Origin: Candidatus Omnitrophota bacterium
Lineage (GTDB): Bacteria > Omnitrophota > Gorgyraeia > Zapsychrales > Zapsychraceae
Assembly: GCA_015232535.1 (NCBI GenBank)
Contig: JADFZM010000002.1
Coordinates: 1-52,203, forward strand
Direction of reading: 5' to 3'
DNA length: 52,203 nucleotides
The notes beneath the pieces are model-generated. The model did not search any database. It had not been told where the DNA came from and was given only the letters and a program-made list of their open reading frames with translations. Of the stretch, positions 25,679-34,931 are shown in pieces (position 1 is the stretch's first letter; each line of letters starts with the position of its first letter). The translations under genes and the position numbers were made by a program.

Positions 25679-26387
25679 TAATAAATCATTCACCATGATC
25701 GAGCTTCTTTTAGCGCTAAGCATATTTGCGGTCATCGCCTCCGGTGTTTACAGTATTTTTTGGAGCGGATTGAAATTAAGCCACCGCGCCCAGCTCAAGA
25801 CATCTGTTTACAAAGAGGCCCGCCTCGCCATTAATTTAATGACCAGGGAGCTGGAGAATATGCTTTATTATGACTTCGGGGAGAAATATCCGAATAAAGC
25901 TTCTTTTTTCGGTACGGAAAGCAGCATAAGTTTCTTAACCGAAAGTGATGAAGGATTGAAAGCGGTGAGCTATTATCTGGTGTCACCGTCTGATGGCACG
26001 GCGCATACCGTTATTATCGGAGATATATACAAAAAAAACGTAGCCTTTGAGATCAAAGACGAAAAGCTCGAGCGGCTCAATTTTCTGGTGCGGGAAGAAA
26101 AACTTTTCGTCGATTACTTAAATAATGCGGAGGGCCAAAGCGGCAGTCTCGAGGTGGTTTCGGCAAATGTAAAAGAAGGCGGCCTGAAATTCAGTTATGG
26201 GTATTCGGCCGGGGGTGATAACACCTCTATTGTTAGGAAGGGCACCTGGAAGGGAAAATATATCCCTTCCGATGTAAGAATGGAAATAGATTTCATAAAT
26301 CGGCTCGACCCTAAGCGCAGTATGAATATCAAAAGAGGTGTTTTGATCTCAACGGGCTTCTTAGGGGAGGAAGAAGGGCCGCAATAA
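25668..26387 (+). CDS. gspJ: Minor pseudopilin GspJ
   Basis: 239 residues, overlapping gspI by 11 bases. Prepilin motif NNNKS/FTMIELLLALSIFAVIAS with Glu5; the residue before the cleavage point is Ser where Gly is usual. The segment YKEARLAINLMTRELENM matches the GspJ helix that follows the transmembrane part. It pairs with GspI and GspK in the tip complex. Confidence 0.85.
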   Translation: MKNNNKSFTMIELLLALSIFAVIASGVYSIFWSGLKLSHRAQLKTSVYKEARLAINLMTRELENMLYYDFGEKYPNKASFFGTESSISFLTESDEGLKAVSYYLVSPSDGTAHTVIIGDIYKKNVAFEIKDEKLERLNFLVREEKLFVDYLNNAEGQSGSLEVVSANVKEGGLKFSYGYSAGGDNTSIVRKGTWKGKYIPSDVRMEIDFINRLDPKRSMNIKRGVLISTGFLGEEEGPQ

Positions 26388-26389
26388 AT

Positions 26390-27463
26390 ATGAGAATAAG
26401 GACGGGTAATAAATCCGGGGTAATTTTGATAATCGTGCTATGGGTATTGGTCATCTTGACTGTTTTGTCCTTAAGCCTGGGACGCGGCTCGAATATCGAA
26501 TTGGCTATGGCGAAATACGCGATAGGTAAAGCGCGGTCAAAATACATTGCCTGGGCGGGATTGTTTTATTCAGTTTATCAGCTTAAGCAAGACACTAAAG
26601 ACCCTGCCTCGGCCGCCGAAGACAATTTGTATTACTGCGGAATAAAAACGGATGATTCCGTAAATCCGGAGACACTTTTTAAAGACCACAAGGTGGAGGG
26701 AGGGGAATTCAGCATTTATTACCGACAAGAAGCTTCGGACAGCGGCAGAAAAAGAATTGTTTACGGCCTTTTCGACGAAGAGCGGCTGCTCAATCTTAAC
26801 GGCATAAACAGTTTTAACGTTCCGATCCTGGAAAGCCTTTTGACGGTTCTGGGCGTGGAACAGGAGAAAGCGAGGACTATCGCGGCCGCAGTTGCCGACT
26901 GGCAGGACGGCGACGATAATTTATCCGACGGGGAATACGGCGCGGAAAACGATTATTATTCGAGTCTGCCCAAGCCTTATCTTTGCAAGAACTCTGCCTT
27001 TAACTCTCTTCCTGAATTGCTGCTTGTAAAGGGGATGGACAAAGAGGCCTACTCTTTGGTAAAAAATTATCTGACCGTTTTACCTTCGCAGGGAGGGTTA
27101 AAGGTGAATTTTAATACCGCTTCATACCCCGTCTTACTGGCTTTGGCCATGGATTCCTTAAAAAGGACGGTTAATGCCACAGAGGAAGATGCCAGAAGCC
27201 TGGTTGAAAAAATGATTAAATACAGGCGAGGCGGGGACCAAACAGAATTTACCTCCGACGACAGAAAGGTGGATTTGACCGAGACCCCCGTTAATGCCGT
27301 TGAAAGGAATATCTTTTTGCAGATGAGCCGCTATAAGACCGACCGTTCGCAGTATTTCCGCGTACACTCACAAGGAACTGACTCGGCAAGAAAGATAAAA
27401 ACTAATTTGACAGCGGTCATAGATCGGGATGACAATAGTGTATTATATTGGAAGATTAACTAG
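26390..27463 (+). CDS. gspK: Minor pseudopilin GspK
   Basis: 357 residues, the long pseudopilin of T2SS. The N-terminus NKSG/VILIIVLWVLVILTVLS lacks Glu5, as is characteristic of GspK. A large domain with two helix-hairpin-like regions follows: DEERLLNLNGI, VADWQDGDDNL, YLCKNSAFNSLPELLLVKGM and VNFNTASYPVLLAL are typical. It caps the pseudopilus. Two bases separate it from gspJ. Confidence 0.9.
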   Translation: MRIRTGNKSGVILIIVLWVLVILTVLSLSLGRGSNIELAMAKYAIGKARSKYIAWAGLFYSVYQLKQDTKDPASAAEDNLYYCGIKTDDSVNPETLFKDHKVEGGEFSIYYRQEASDSGRKRIVYGLFDEERLLNLNGINSFNVPILESLLTVLGVEQEKARTIAAAVADWQDGDDNLSDGEYGAENDYYSSLPKPYLCKNSAFNSLPELLLVKGMDKEAYSLVKNYLTVLPSQGGLKVNFNTASYPVLLALAMDSLKRTVNATEEDARSLVEKMIKYRRGGDQTEFTSDDRKVDLTETPVNAVERNIFLQMSRYKTDRSQYFRVHSQGTDSARKIKTNLTAVIDRDDNSVLYWKIN

Positions 27464-27475
27464 GCCTAAGGTGAT

Positions 27476-28909
27476 ATGAATAAAGGGATTTCCTCAGTAA
27501 TAGAAATTACCGAATCGAGCGTTAAGCTTTTGCAGTATAAAGGCTCTTCAGGGAAGAAGGTGTTTTTAAGCGCGGATGTTAAACCTTTAGTTGATTTTAA
27601 TGATGAGGAGCTGGTAAAAAGTCTTAACGGATTCATAGTTTCGCGGAGTATAGGCTCTGGTGATTTGACCTTGATTGTCCCGCGAAAATTCGCCATTCTC
27701 AAGCAGATGAAGCTTCCCTCCCATAATGAGGCGGAGATAAAAAAAATGATCGGCCTTCAGCTGGTCAGCCAGCTCCCTTATTCTTTGGAGGATGTGATTT
27801 ATGATTATCTTTTGATAGAGAAAGACAGCAGCGGTTATTCGCGGGCCCTGGTGTTTGTCCTTCACAAAGATGTTTCGCAAAGATATATCAACCTACTGGA
27901 AAAAGTCGGATTAAGGCCGAACGTATTGACTGTCAGTTCGCTGGGGATCCTGGGATGGCTTAATTATCAGACGGAGATTCAATCTATCAACTTGCATTCA
28001 CCGGTTATCGTAGTTGATATTGATATGCAGCACTCAGAGATATGTTTCTTGAACAATCTCCAGCTGCTTTTCTCCCGTAATGTTGATTGGGGGCTGAGGG
28101 ACTTGAACGAAGATAATCCTATTGAACTTTTAGGCCAGATTGAATTAAGCCTGGAGGCTTATAATAAGGAAAACATGGGCCCGGCTGTGAAAAGGGTCAT
28201 GATTATCAGCTGCGAAAATACGGCTGAGGGGCTTAAAAAAAGGATCGAAGAAGAGTTAAAATTACCGGTGGACATACTTTATGCTTTAGATAACTTAACT
28301 TTTCAAAAGAGCTTTAATCTGGCGTCCATGAAAGATAACAGGTTAATTTCTTTAACGGTTGCTTTAGGCCATGCCTTAGAGAATGTTAAACATGCTCTGA
28401 ACCTGCTTCCGAAGGAGATACACGACAGCGAAAAAATTAAAAAGCAGACTAAAAAGGCCGTCAAGTTCGGTTTTCTATTTCTATCGTCTCTATTGTTATG
28501 CGCGGCTATAATGGCCGTTGACCTTTATCAGAGGAGAAATTATCTCAGGAAGATTGAAATGAAAGCCGAAGATATAAATCCTAAGCTCAAGGATGCTAAA
28601 AATAAACTGCAATTTGTGAAGTTTTTCAACGAAGAGTATAAAGGCCAGACCTCTGTCGCCGATATCATCGCCGGGCTTATTGACATAACACCTTTGGATA
28701 TTTCTTACCGTTCGGTTTATCTCGATGAGAACGGGGCTTTTACTCTCCAGGGATACGCCCAAAAAGGCGCGAGTGTAAACGACTTACAGTCTAAAATGGT
28801 GAAGTCGCCGATTTTTAAAGAGGTGAACCTGCAGTTCGCTACAAAAAGAATGACCTATAACATGGAATTAACCGATTTTAAGATAATAGCTCAAATAATT
28901 AAGAAATAG
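27476..28909 (+). CDS. GspL-like (PilM-PilN fusion) assembly protein
   Basis: 477 residues. Residues 1-310 form an actin-like PilM/GspL cytoplasmic domain: SSVIEITESSVKLLQY at the N-terminus, VIVVDIDMQHSEICFLNN (177-194) as the second phosphate-loop strand. A single membrane helix is at about 331-350, followed by a periplasmic PilN-like coiled segment and ferredoxin-like domain. This fused layout corresponds to GspL, the link between GspE and the inner-membrane complex. It lies 12 bases after gspK. Confidence 0.82.
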   Translation: MNKGISSVIEITESSVKLLQYKGSSGKKVFLSADVKPLVDFNDEELVKSLNGFIVSRSIGSGDLTLIVPRKFAILKQMKLPSHNEAEIKKMIGLQLVSQLPYSLEDVIYDYLLIEKDSSGYSRALVFVLHKDVSQRYINLLEKVGLRPNVLTVSSLGILGWLNYQTEIQSINLHSPVIVVDIDMQHSEICFLNNLQLLFSRNVDWGLRDLNEDNPIELLGQIELSLEAYNKENMGPAVKRVMIISCENTAEGLKKRIEEELKLPVDILYALDNLTFQKSFNLASMKDNRLISLTVALGHALENVKHALNLLPKEIHDSEKIKKQTKKAVKFGFLFLSSLLLCAAIMAVDLYQRRNYLRKIEMKAEDINPKLKDAKNKLQFVKFFNEEYKGQTSVADIIAGLIDITPLDISYRSVYLDENGAFTLQGYAQKGASVNDLQSKMVKSPIFKEVNLQFATKRMTYNMELTDFKIIAQIIKK

Positions 28910-28914
28910 CCGAA

Positions 28915-29451
28915 ATGATCGTTAGAAAATTTACCAAGCGGGAACAGTATATCGCATTCTTTTGCGCCCTGACGGGGTTTGTTTATCTGGGGTACTTAGG
29001 GGCATATATCCCATTTAAGAATGAGATCGAGGCTATCGACGCTAAAATCAGTACCGCGGAGGCGAAATTTAATAAAAACAGAGAGACAATAAAGGAAGCA
29101 GAGGAGCTGGAGGCTCAGTATAAAACATATATTTCAAAATTTGCCCAAACCAAGACAAACGAGCAGGAAATGTCCTCGCTGCTCGAAGAGATCGAGGAGG
29201 TGGCTAACAAGCTGGGGTTGAAGATCTCCGACCTTAAGCCTAAGAAAGTCCAGAAAGAAGAGTATTATAACCGTTTTTCGGTGACTTTGGCGATAGACAG
29301 CCAGCTGGTCGATATAATACATTTTATATATACCTTAGAAAACAAGCCGTATAATTTCAGCATTGATGAGATACGCTTTGACCAGGCTACCCGGGCCAAA
29401 TCCAGCGTAAAAAGCAATCTGGTATTATCCAAGATCCTTATACCCCGCTGA
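28915..29451 (+). CDS. GspM/PilO-like inner-membrane assembly protein
   Basis: 178 residues: a short cytoplasmic start, one membrane helix at about 12-31 (YIAFFCALTGFVYLGYLGAY), a charged coiled coil at about 35-85, then a PilO-type ferredoxin-like domain. It follows the GspL-like gene by 5 bases and would dimerise with it. It is the last recognisable gene of the T2SS operon; no GspC, GspD or peptidase follows. Confidence 0.78.
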   Translation: MIVRKFTKREQYIAFFCALTGFVYLGYLGAYIPFKNEIEAIDAKISTAEAKFNKNRETIKEAEELEAQYKTYISKFAQTKTNEQEMSSLLEEIEEVANKLGLKISDLKPKKVQKEEYYNRFSVTLAIDSQLVDIIHFIYTLENKPYNFSIDEIRFDQATRAKSSVKSNLVLSKILIPR

Positions 29452-29623
29452 TCAGGAAAAGTTTTCGAATAATTAAATAATGAAAAGCTGTTAACCCCGA
29501 TATGCTTAATGGGACTGTCGCGAAATACCGTTTTCCAGGTCACGGCGATAATGATCGATGTTAATAGCCTGGTTTTTTCTTTTCTTGCAATAAGACTTCA
29601 ATTTTGTAACGCTCGGAAGTCCA

Positions 29624-29653
29624 TTGTTTTTTTTAGGGGAGGTATGGTATAAT
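29624..29653 (+). promoter_or_regulatory. Candidate promoter of the lipid A deacylase/polyene operon
   Basis: TTGTTT (29624-29629), 18-base spacer and a perfect TATAAT (29648-29653) preceded by TGG. It lies about 70 bases before the ATG of the PagL-like gene. The following genes are spaced so tightly (7 bases or overlap for the next several kb) that this may drive the whole lipid cluster. Confidence 0.6.
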
Positions 29654-29721
29654 TACAATTCGTCGTGTCCATAAATAGTAGAATTAGTACAAATAGTTTA
29701 GTCCCGATAGAGAGTACTTAT

Positions 29722-30390
29722 ATGTTCAATTTTATACTTTACTTTATACTCTTAATTTTAACCTTACTCCCATGCACAGCCCTGGCTGCTCAAGCAGAAT
29801 ATATCCCCATAGCCACATCTGCTTCTGAAGCGCAATCTGTTAAGAATAATCCTACGTTCAAGGAATTTGGAATCTTGACGAGCTATGGCACTGCAAAAGT
29901 AACAGAAAAGGATGATTATGTCACAATACCAATGTTTTTTCGCTTTGGGATTGATTGCGATAAGTTTGGGCTCGGTTATTCAGATTGGATCGAGCGGGGA
30001 GCGAAAGATCTTTTTCACAAAGACTTTCGCCCAAAGGGCACAACAGAGTTTTTGATAGAACCATTTCTCAGTTATGTCCCGAGCCCGGACAGTAACATGG
30101 AAGGCGGAATCATTCTTGCTTTTAAATATGACTGGCCCCTGACAGAAAAGTTTCATACTTACGTATGGAATGGTGGCGGGATAATGTATATTACTCAGCA
30201 TTTACGCGAACAATCAACTCAGTGGAATTTCACTCCGCAGATGGGCGGAGGCTTCAGCTATTTTCTGGATAAAAACAAAGCATTAAGCATTGAATATCGC
30301 CATCGCCATTTCTCAAATGCTAATAAAAGGTTACCAAATGACGGGATAAATCAGGGTTTTATATCAGTTGGCTTTTCATGGTTCTATTGA
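29722..30390 (+). CDS. PagL-like acyloxyacyl hydrolase/lipid A 3-O-deacylase
   Basis: 222 residues from the ATG at 29722, chosen because it starts a signal peptide (MFNFILYFILLILTLLPCTALA); a GTG frame 57 bases upstream is less likely. The rest alternates aromatic/hydrophobic residues as in an 8-stranded outer-membrane barrel and ends SVGFSWFY, a barrel-type aromatic terminus. The family signature is EYRHRHFSNA (191-200) with His196 and Ser198 matching the catalytic pair of PagL, followed by NDGIN. I could not assign the acidic third residue. It would remove an acyl chain from lipid A at the outer membrane. It is the first gene behind the promoter and is 7 bases from the FabG-like gene. Confidence 0.82.
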   Translation: MFNFILYFILLILTLLPCTALAAQAEYIPIATSASEAQSVKNNPTFKEFGILTSYGTAKVTEKDDYVTIPMFFRFGIDCDKFGLGYSDWIERGAKDLFHKDFRPKGTTEFLIEPFLSYVPSPDSNMEGGIILAFKYDWPLTEKFHTYVWNGGGIMYITQHLREQSTQWNFTPQMGGGFSYFLDKNKALSIEYRHRHFSNANKRLPNDGINQGFISVGFSWFY

Positions 30391-30397
30391 GGCTTAG

Positions 30398-31132
30398 ATG
30401 ACCGGATCAAAAAATAAACTGGCATTAATCATCGGTGGAAGTCGTGGTATAGGGCGAGCCATTGTTTTACGTTTGGCGCAGGAGGGCTTTGATATCTGGT
30501 TTACCTGCCGTTCTAATATGGAGGCGGCCCAAAAAGTTCAAGCGGAGGTCGAAAAGATCGGCAGGGAGTGCAGGGTCTTTTCTTTTGATATCGCTGATTA
30601 TAACGCGGTCAAGCTGGCTTTGGAAAAACAAGTTGATACGCGCGTTCCAGATGCCGTTGTTTACAACGCGGGCATTTCAAAGGATAACCTTTTTGTTTTT
30701 ATGACGAGAGAGGAGTGGGATTCGGTTTTACATACCAATCTGGATGGATTTTATCATGTAATGCATACAGTAATTTTCCCTATGTTGCGTGAGAAGAGGG
30801 GCAGAATCGTGATTATTGCATCTACATCTGGGGAGATTGGGCAGGCCGGACAGGTCAACTATTCGGCGTCTAAAGCCGGATTAATAGGAGCTGCCAAGGC
30901 TCTGGCGCGAGAAGTAGCGCGTAAAAATATTTTTGTAAATGTTGTGTCTCCCGGGGTCATAGAAACAGAAATGACCAAGGATCTTCCAAAAGACAAAATC
31001 CTTCCGTTGATCCCTTTGCAGCGTTTTGGTTCAGCCGATGAAGTCGCATCCATTGTGGCTTTTTTGTGTACAGAAAAGCACATGTATATTCATGGGCAGG
31101 TAATTGGCGTCAACGGCGGCCTTGCCATCTAA
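30398..31132 (+). CDS. FabG-like 3-oxoacyl-ACP reductase (ApeQ-like)
   Basis: 244-residue classical short-chain dehydrogenase. NADP loop LIIGGSRGIGRAI, NAG motif YNAGISKDN, catalytic Ser in IIASTSGEIGQ and YSASK active site. C-terminal INGGLAI-type ending (VNGGLAI). In aryl-polyene clusters a dedicated FabG homologue (ApeQ) reduces each beta-keto intermediate during chain growth; the ketosynthases and dehydratases downstream make that the likely role here. Confidence 0.9.
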   Translation: MTGSKNKLALIIGGSRGIGRAIVLRLAQEGFDIWFTCRSNMEAAQKVQAEVEKIGRECRVFSFDIADYNAVKLALEKQVDTRVPDAVVYNAGISKDNLFVFMTREEWDSVLHTNLDGFYHVMHTVIFPMLREKRGRIVIIASTSGEIGQAGQVNYSASKAGLIGAAKALAREVARKNIFVNVVSPGVIETEMTKDLPKDKILPLIPLQRFGSADEVASIVAFLCTEKHMYIHGQVIGVNGGLAI

Positions 31133-31149
31133 CGAAAGCTTTAAACTCC

Positions 31150-32652
31150 ATGGAAAGATATAATTCAATAATTGTTGGGAGCGGAATCAGTGGATTAACT
31201 TTGGCTTTACTTTTAGCTGCTAACGGACGCAAGGTTCTGCTGCTTGAAAAGGCCCCAATCATCGGCGGATGTTTGTCGCGTTTTTATAAGAAGGGAGTTC
31301 CTTTTGATACGGGATTTCATTTTACCGGAGGATTTGTTAAAAACAGAATAATGGAAGATATGCTCAGAGTTTTAGGCATTCGCGACAGCATTCATCCCAT
31401 TCTTCTTGATAAGGAAAGATCTAACCGATTTATTTTTGAAAATGAAGGCCTAAGCCTTGAAATGCCTGCCGGCTTAGAACAATGCTGTGCTAAACTTGAG
31501 AATTATTTTCCTGCACAACGTGTTGCCATAAGAAATTATTTTGAAATGGTTGAGCGGGTTATTCAGTCGACCCCGTCATTTGATTTACGCAAAATCTCTT
31601 TTTCTCCCGAACCCATTGAAGAAGATTACATTAGCCTTCAAAAAGTTTTAGATAGTCTTACCCAAAACCAAACGCTTAAAGCTGCCTTATCGGTTTATTG
31701 TATGTGTTATGGTACTAAGCCTTCTGAGATATCTTTTGCTAATCATGCGCGAGTGTCTATTGGTTTTTATGATTGTTTAACGCGAATAAAAGACGGGGGA
31801 GAAGCCTTTATTCGGGCTTTTTCTCAAGCGTTCAAGAATTATCCGATTATGATCCGGTGCAATACAACCATTCAAGAGTGTCTAGATATTCACGATGGCA
31901 TTGTTGGCCGCGTCCTTCTTTCTGATGGCGAAGAAGTTGCTTTTGATGAATGCATTTTTACCATTCATCCATTTGAAGTTTTGAAAATCATTCCGAAACA
32001 GCATTTTTCTAAAGCATTTTGGGAAAGAGTAGAGTCCTTCGAGCCCTCCAATGGTTTCTTTTCGGTATTTGGGGCAATTGAAGGAGAAAAGGTAGCTGAT
32101 AATTTTGAACCCTCCATCGTGTCGTTATTACCGCATTCTGATATTAATATTTTATTAGACCCTAAGTACATTGGTCCTCAAGCTTTAGCGATCTTTCAAA
32201 GCTTAGAATGCGCTAAGGATAAAACTTTTCATGTTCTTAATGCTTTTGAGCCATCTTTTTTTGAGCAAGTTGCTCCTTGGTCTAACTCAAAAGTCGGCCA
32301 TCGTCCGCAAGGATATACGGATTATAAGAAACAGCGTGTTCAAAGTATTTGCAATCGGATTCAAGGATTCTTTCCTGAATATAAGGATTCATTTCGAATG
32401 TATGACGCTGCCAGCATGTTGACGTTCCGTGATTATCTGTTTTCGCCTGATGGCAGTGCTTATGGGATAAAACAAAAAGTCGGACAATTTAATCTTTTTG
32501 GAAAATTACCTTTACGTAATCTTTATACTGCTGGGCAGAGCGCGGTTCTTCCCGGGATATTGGGAGCCATGTTGTCTTCTTTTGTTATTGCCCGGGCTCT
32601 CGTTGATAAAGATGCGTACAACAATTTTATAAATAAAAGTTTATGTCCCTAA
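31150..32652 (+). CDS. CrtI/phytoene-desaturase-like FAD-dependent oxidoreductase
   Basis: 500 residues from the ATG at 31150; an upstream start would overlap FabG. The FAD-binding GSGISG (10-15) with Glu33 at the end of strand two and IIGGCLSRF follow the amine-oxidase/CrtI/retinol-saturase pattern. The C-terminus NLYTAGQSAVLPGILGAM is the second FAD-contacting motif. Related enzymes desaturate, saturate or isomerise polyenes, so it may modify the polyene chain made by the cluster. The region is visibly more AT-rich than the heptose operon. Exact reaction unknown. Confidence 0.8.
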   Translation: MERYNSIIVGSGISGLTLALLLAANGRKVLLLEKAPIIGGCLSRFYKKGVPFDTGFHFTGGFVKNRIMEDMLRVLGIRDSIHPILLDKERSNRFIFENEGLSLEMPAGLEQCCAKLENYFPAQRVAIRNYFEMVERVIQSTPSFDLRKISFSPEPIEEDYISLQKVLDSLTQNQTLKAALSVYCMCYGTKPSEISFANHARVSIGFYDCLTRIKDGGEAFIRAFSQAFKNYPIMIRCNTTIQECLDIHDGIVGRVLLSDGEEVAFDECIFTIHPFEVLKIIPKQHFSKAFWERVESFEPSNGFFSVFGAIEGEKVADNFEPSIVSLLPHSDINILLDPKYIGPQALAIFQSLECAKDKTFHVLNAFEPSFFEQVAPWSNSKVGHRPQGYTDYKKQRVQSICNRIQGFFPEYKDSFRMYDAASMLTFRDYLFSPDGSAYGIKQKVGQFNLFGKLPLRNLYTAGQSAVLPGILGAMLSSFVIARALVDKDAYNNFINKSLCP

Positions 32653-33875
32653 AAAGAGTTGTTATCACAGGAATAGGTGCAGTATCGCCATTAGGAAGCG
32701 ATTCTCTTGAAATGTCGCAAGGGCTTGAGGCTTCTCTTAGCGCCGTGCAATATATGGAAGGCTGGGATACTTATAAAGGCTTGAGGTGTCTTGTAGCTGC
32801 GCCGGCTAAGGCTAAAGATGAACATCTAATCCCGCGACAGAGCCGCAGGTCCATGGGCTCTATGAGCATTTATTCTGTTCAGGCCGCGCAAGAGGCATTG
32901 AATGACAGCGCGCTTCCAACAGAAATATTAAAGACAGGCCGAGTAGGCTGTATTATCGGTTCCACCATGGGAGGCGCTAAAAGCATTAATGATGTTTATG
33001 AAAATATGGCATCGCAAAGAGATTTAACGCAATTGACCTCGATGAAATTCTTTCAGTGCATGTCTCATACAGCAGCGTTGAATGTTTCCCAATATTTGGG
33101 TATTAACGGCGTTGTTATGGCGACTTCGGCGGCCTGTGCTTCAGGGCTTCAGGCGATTGGGACGGCGTATGATCTTATCCGCTTAGGTTCCCAAGATGTA
33201 ATTTTGTGCGGCGGGGCGGAAGAGCTTCATCCTACTGTTACAGCATCATTCGATATTTTGTTTGCCACTTCAACGAAATATAATGATCGCCCTCAACTAA
33301 CACCACGTCCTTTCGATGCCAATCGTGATGGGCTGGTCTGCGGCGAAGGCGCAGGAATTATTGTGATAGAAAGCTATGAACACGCAATGGCTCGTAGCGC
33401 AAAAATTCATGCAGAGATTATTGGGTATCAAACTTGTGCTAGCGGGTTACATATCAGTCAGTCGAGCAAGGAGGCTTTGGCCTCTTCCATGCGAGGAGCA
33501 TTAGCCGCGGCACAGATAAATTCTAAGGATATTGATTATATTAATGCCCATGCGACGGCAACGCTACAAGGAGACAAGGAAGAGGCGGATGCTATTCGGG
33601 AAATATTTGGAGATAAGGTCCCTGTCTCTAGCCTTAAAGGATATATGGGGCATACCTTAGGTGCTTCAGGCGGCCTTGAATTGATTGCCAGTTTGTTTAT
33701 GATGCGTTCCGGTCGGATTTATCCGACGAAGAATTTAGAAAATGTAGCCGATGATTGCCAGGGTATTTGGCATGTGCAAAAGCCATTAAAGCGACCGCTA
33801 AATTTTATTTTAAAAAACGCATTCGCACTCGGCGGAATTAATGCGTCGATAGTATTGAAAAGGTTGTCTCAATAA
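32643..33875 (+). CDS. Beta-ketoacyl-ACP synthase II-type (polyene ketosynthase 1)
   Basis: 410 residues with an intact Cys-His-His active site: Cys165 in TSAACASGLQ, His303 in NAHATAT and His337 in GYMGHTLGASG. FabF-like overall. It overlaps the oxidoreductase gene by 10 bases. In an aryl-polyene setting it would be an ApeO/ApeR-type elongating condensing enzyme. A housekeeping FabF is unlikely because of the cluster and three other KS or KS-like genes. Confidence 0.9.
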   Translation: MSLKRVVITGIGAVSPLGSDSLEMSQGLEASLSAVQYMEGWDTYKGLRCLVAAPAKAKDEHLIPRQSRRSMGSMSIYSVQAAQEALNDSALPTEILKTGRVGCIIGSTMGGAKSINDVYENMASQRDLTQLTSMKFFQCMSHTAALNVSQYLGINGVVMATSAACASGLQAIGTAYDLIRLGSQDVILCGGAEELHPTVTASFDILFATSTKYNDRPQLTPRPFDANRDGLVCGEGAGIIVIESYEHAMARSAKIHAEIIGYQTCASGLHISQSSKEALASSMRGALAAAQINSKDIDYINAHATATLQGDKEEADAIREIFGDKVPVSSLKGYMGHTLGASGGLELIASLFMMRSGRIYPTKNLENVADDCQGIWHVQKPLKRPLNFILKNAFALGGINASIVLKRLSQ

Positions 33876-33900
33876 AATTAGTTGGATAAGGGAAGGAGAA

Positions 33901-34176
33901 ATGATGATCAAAGAAGAAGTCATAAAGAGAATTAATAAAGTCTTCGAGAAGGACTTTGAAATTGATCTGAAGAGGCTTAAGCCAGATGCGCAAATTTTTA
34001 ATGATTTAGGCCTCGATAGTTTGGATATTGTGGACCTGGTCGTGGCCCTGCAGAAAGAGTTCAGCGTTACTATCCGGGATGACGCGCGAGTTCGTAATAT
34101 CCGGACCCTTAATGACATTTATGATTTTATTCTTCTGCTGGGCGAAGAGAGAAAAAAGGAGAATATTAAGGAATAA
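33901..34176 (+). CDS. Acyl carrier protein 1
   Basis: 91 residues (ATGATG start; AAGGAG seven bases upstream). The phosphopantetheine site is Ser40 in FNDLGLDSLD. Acidic helix-rich protein with a basic C-terminal tail. It carries the growing acyl chain for the ketosynthases around it. The stop shares a base with the start of the acyltransferase gene. Confidence 0.92.
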   Translation: MMIKEEVIKRINKVFEKDFEIDLKRLKPDAQIFNDLGLDSLDIVDLVVALQKEFSVTIRDDARVRNIRTLNDIYDFILLLGEERKKENIKE

Positions 34177-34931
34177 TGTTGACGTTAAAAAAGTTAATCC
34201 TCAATACTGCTTTTTATCTTTTTTTCTTTTTGTTAACTATTCTTTATACCGTGGTTTTAACATTATTGATGATAGGGGTTAGAGTTCTTTCTTCTGATCA
34301 TGAGGTTAATAGGCAATTGCGTTTAGGCATTCGCTGGTATGGACGTATACTTATTTGGGTCTTGCCTCAGCCCTTTTTAAAGGTAAAATATACTAATAAA
34401 TCTCGTCAAGAAAATAAGGATTTACCTTGCATTGTCATTTGCAATCACCGGTCATCATCAGACCCATTTTTAATGGCTTGCCTATCATTTGACTTGATTC
34501 AGATCGTAAATAAATGGCCTTTTAGGATCCCGTTCTTAGGTTGGGTTGCGCGTTTGTCAGGATATTTGAGTGTGAATGAGATGTCGTTTGAGGAATTTAG
34601 ATATCGCTGTGGAAATATTTTAGATCAAGGCGTTTCTGTTGTGGCTTTTCCGGAAGGGACTCGCTCCGGATCTAGAGCAATGGGACAATTTCGCAGTGCG
34701 ACGTTTCGTATCGCGCTTGAGAAAAAAGTTCCGATTGTGCCGCTATGTATAACAGGCAATGAAGATAAACCCCTACGCGGTTCTTTTTGGCTGAATCCCG
34801 GCACGATCCTTATTCACAAATTGCCCCCAGTTCCATACGAAGAATTTAAGGATTTTAGTCCGTTTAAGCTTAAGAACTACATCCGAGATATTATTGAACG
34901 CGAAACAAAAGTAATGGATTCCCAGAAATGA
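34176..34931 (+). CDS. PlsC-type 1-acylglycerol-3-phosphate acyltransferase-like
   Basis: 251 residues. An N-terminal membrane helix at about 8-35, then the HX4D motif His91-Asp96 (NHRSSSD) and the glycerophosphate-binding FPEGTRSG (158-165); PIVPLCITG is the typical motif IV region. It transfers an acyl group from ACP to a lipid acceptor. In aryl-polyene clusters such an enzyme is thought to help attach the polyene to a lipid anchor. Confidence 0.87.
   Translation: MLTLKKLILNTAFYLFFFLLTILYTVVLTLLMIGVRVLSSDHEVNRQLRLGIRWYGRILIWVLPQPFLKVKYTNKSRQENKDLPCIVICNHRSSSDPFLMACLSFDLIQIVNKWPFRIPFLGWVARLSGYLSVNEMSFEEFRYRCGNILDQGVSVVAFPEGTRSGSRAMGQFRSATFRIALEKKVPIVPLCITGNEDKPLRGSFWLNPGTILIHKLPPVPYEEFKDFSPFKLKNYIRDIIERETKVMDSQK

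Noticed and set aside
32643-33875. Housekeeping FabF of fatty-acid synthesis
   Set aside because: It sits amid export, AMP-ligase and radical SAM genes with two further active KS genes, so a specialised role is more likely.
34028-34282. Open frame overlapping ACP 1 and the acyltransferase
   Set aside because: Out of frame with both real genes and lacking any recognisable feature.
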